Below, piece after piece: positions 14,855 through 15,266 of a DNA stretch of 15,266 bases. This DNA comes from Hydrogenophilales bacterium RIFOXYD1_FULL_62_11. Lineage in GTDB: Bacteria; Pseudomonadota; Gammaproteobacteria; Burkholderiales; Thiobacillaceae. The stretch is from assembly GCA_001802655.1 (NCBI GenBank), contig MGZO01000127.1, positions 30,360 to 45,625 on the forward strand, written 5' to 3'. Positions within the stretch are counted from its first letter, which is position 1, and every line of letters starts with the position of its first letter. The position numbers and the translations under genes were made by a program. The notes under the pieces are model-generated. The model ran no database searches and was not told the origin of the DNA. It worked only from the letters and a program-made list of their open reading frames with translations.

Positions 14855-15208
14855 ATGGATATCTTTCGCATCTTTCACCTGCAATGCGCGCGCCGTTTGC
14901 CCGCCTTGCCCGATTCTCATCCCTGTTCGCGCCTGCACGGCCATTCGTTTGAGGTCGAACTCACCCTCAGTGGCACAGTTGACCCTGTGCTCGGCTGGGT
15001 GCTCGACTTTGCCGACATCGAGGCCGCCTGGCAGCCGGTTCACGCCGCGCTCGATCATCGTTATCTCAACGACATCGCCGGACTGGATAACCCCACCAGC
15101 GAAAATCTGGCTGTCTGGTTGTGGCAACAGCTCAAGCCGGCGCTGTCCGGCCTGGCCCAGGTGAAGGTAATGGAATCACACGACTCGGGCTGCATTTACC
15201 GCGAATAG
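14855..15208 (+). CDS. queD: 6-carboxy-tetrahydropterin synthase / 6-pyruvoyl-tetrahydropterin synthase homologue
   Basis: A 117-residue protein, the usual QueD length. QueD converts 7,8-dihydroneopterin triphosphate to 6-carboxy-tetrahydropterin for queuosine and other 7-deazaguanines. Visible features are C24 and HGHSF (C-S-R-L-H28-G-H30), WVLDFADI, LDHRYLND with the Asp-His pair, NPTSENLAVWLW and the ending ESHDSGCIYRE with the conserved Glu. The first zinc-binding His of the family (A-A-H-R-L-P) is replaced: the residues read C-A-R13-R-L-P. A His at position 8 is the only nearby substitute. I chose ATG 14855 because the family starts here; upstream in-frame codons would overlap the divergent rhodanese gene. 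No other queuosine gene is in the window. Confidence 0.85.
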   Translation: MDIFRIFHLQCARRLPALPDSHPCSRLHGHSFEVELTLSGTVDPVLGWVLDFADIEAAWQPVHAALDHRYLNDIAGLDNPTSENLAVWLWQQLKPALSGLAQVKVMESHDSGCIYRE

Positions 15209-15266
15209 GTAGCATCCGCTGCGTAATCGGACCAGGCGTGTTGCGGGCGCCAAAATGAAGGCCGGC

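Noticed and set aside
15209..15266. Possible start of a further plus-strand gene at the ATG near 15255
   Set aside because: Only four codons are visible and no ribosome binding site precedes them.

Overview
The window is about 15.3 kb of GC-rich bacterial chromosome carrying 14 supportable protein-coding genes, one of them cut by the left edge. I see no rRNA, tRNA, CRISPR array, insertion sequence or phage gene. The gene families point to a free-living proteobacterium: SulP transporter with Usp, a circularly permuted ATP-grasp/alpha-E/transglutaminase cluster, a PhoX-like protein, rhodanese lipoproteins and QueD. I would guess Betaproteobacteria. That placement is an inference from family resemblance and base composition, not a demonstrated identity.

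Layout. Positions 1-111 hold the 3' end of a plus-strand gene. At 213-2559 (minus) a SulP anion transporter is followed by a tandem-domain universal stress protein in a tight two-gene operon. At 3067-5694 (plus) lie a small PAS-domain protein and an unusual pyruvate-kinase-like protein that lacks the C-terminal allosteric domain. At 5805-6329 (minus) is an unrecognised secreted protein with six cysteines. At 6539-11724 (minus), read from right to left, are a circularly permuted ATP-grasp ligase, an alpha-E protein, a protein resembling the vicinal-oxygen-chelate/HPPD family, a 95-residue unknown and a transglutaminase-like protease. At 12032-13420 (minus) is a secreted PhoX-like (DUF839) protein followed by a strong terminator. 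At 13728-14745 (minus) are two paralogous periplasmic rhodanese-like lipoproteins. At 14855-15208 (plus) is a QueD/6-pyruvoyl-tetrahydropterin synthase homologue, divergent from them.

The 6539-11724 cluster is the best candidate for an incompletely described system. The core trio (ATP-grasp, alpha-E, transglutaminase) has been predicted to make and cleave a peptide or amide product. Here it carries an HPPD-like putative metalloprotein whose start lies 4 bp after the alpha-E gene, plus a small unknown protein. A good match to a sigma-54 promoter lies in front of the first gene, which suggests control by an enhancer-binding protein, possibly in response to nitrogen.

Several enzymes have altered key residues. 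One rhodanese has Gly in place of the catalytic Cys. The QueD homologue has Arg where a zinc-binding His is expected. The PhoX-like protein has Ala where the iron-bridging Cys of PhoX is expected. The pyruvate-kinase-like protein has lost one K+-site Ser and the whole C domain. These changes are read directly from the sequence; their consequences are inferred.
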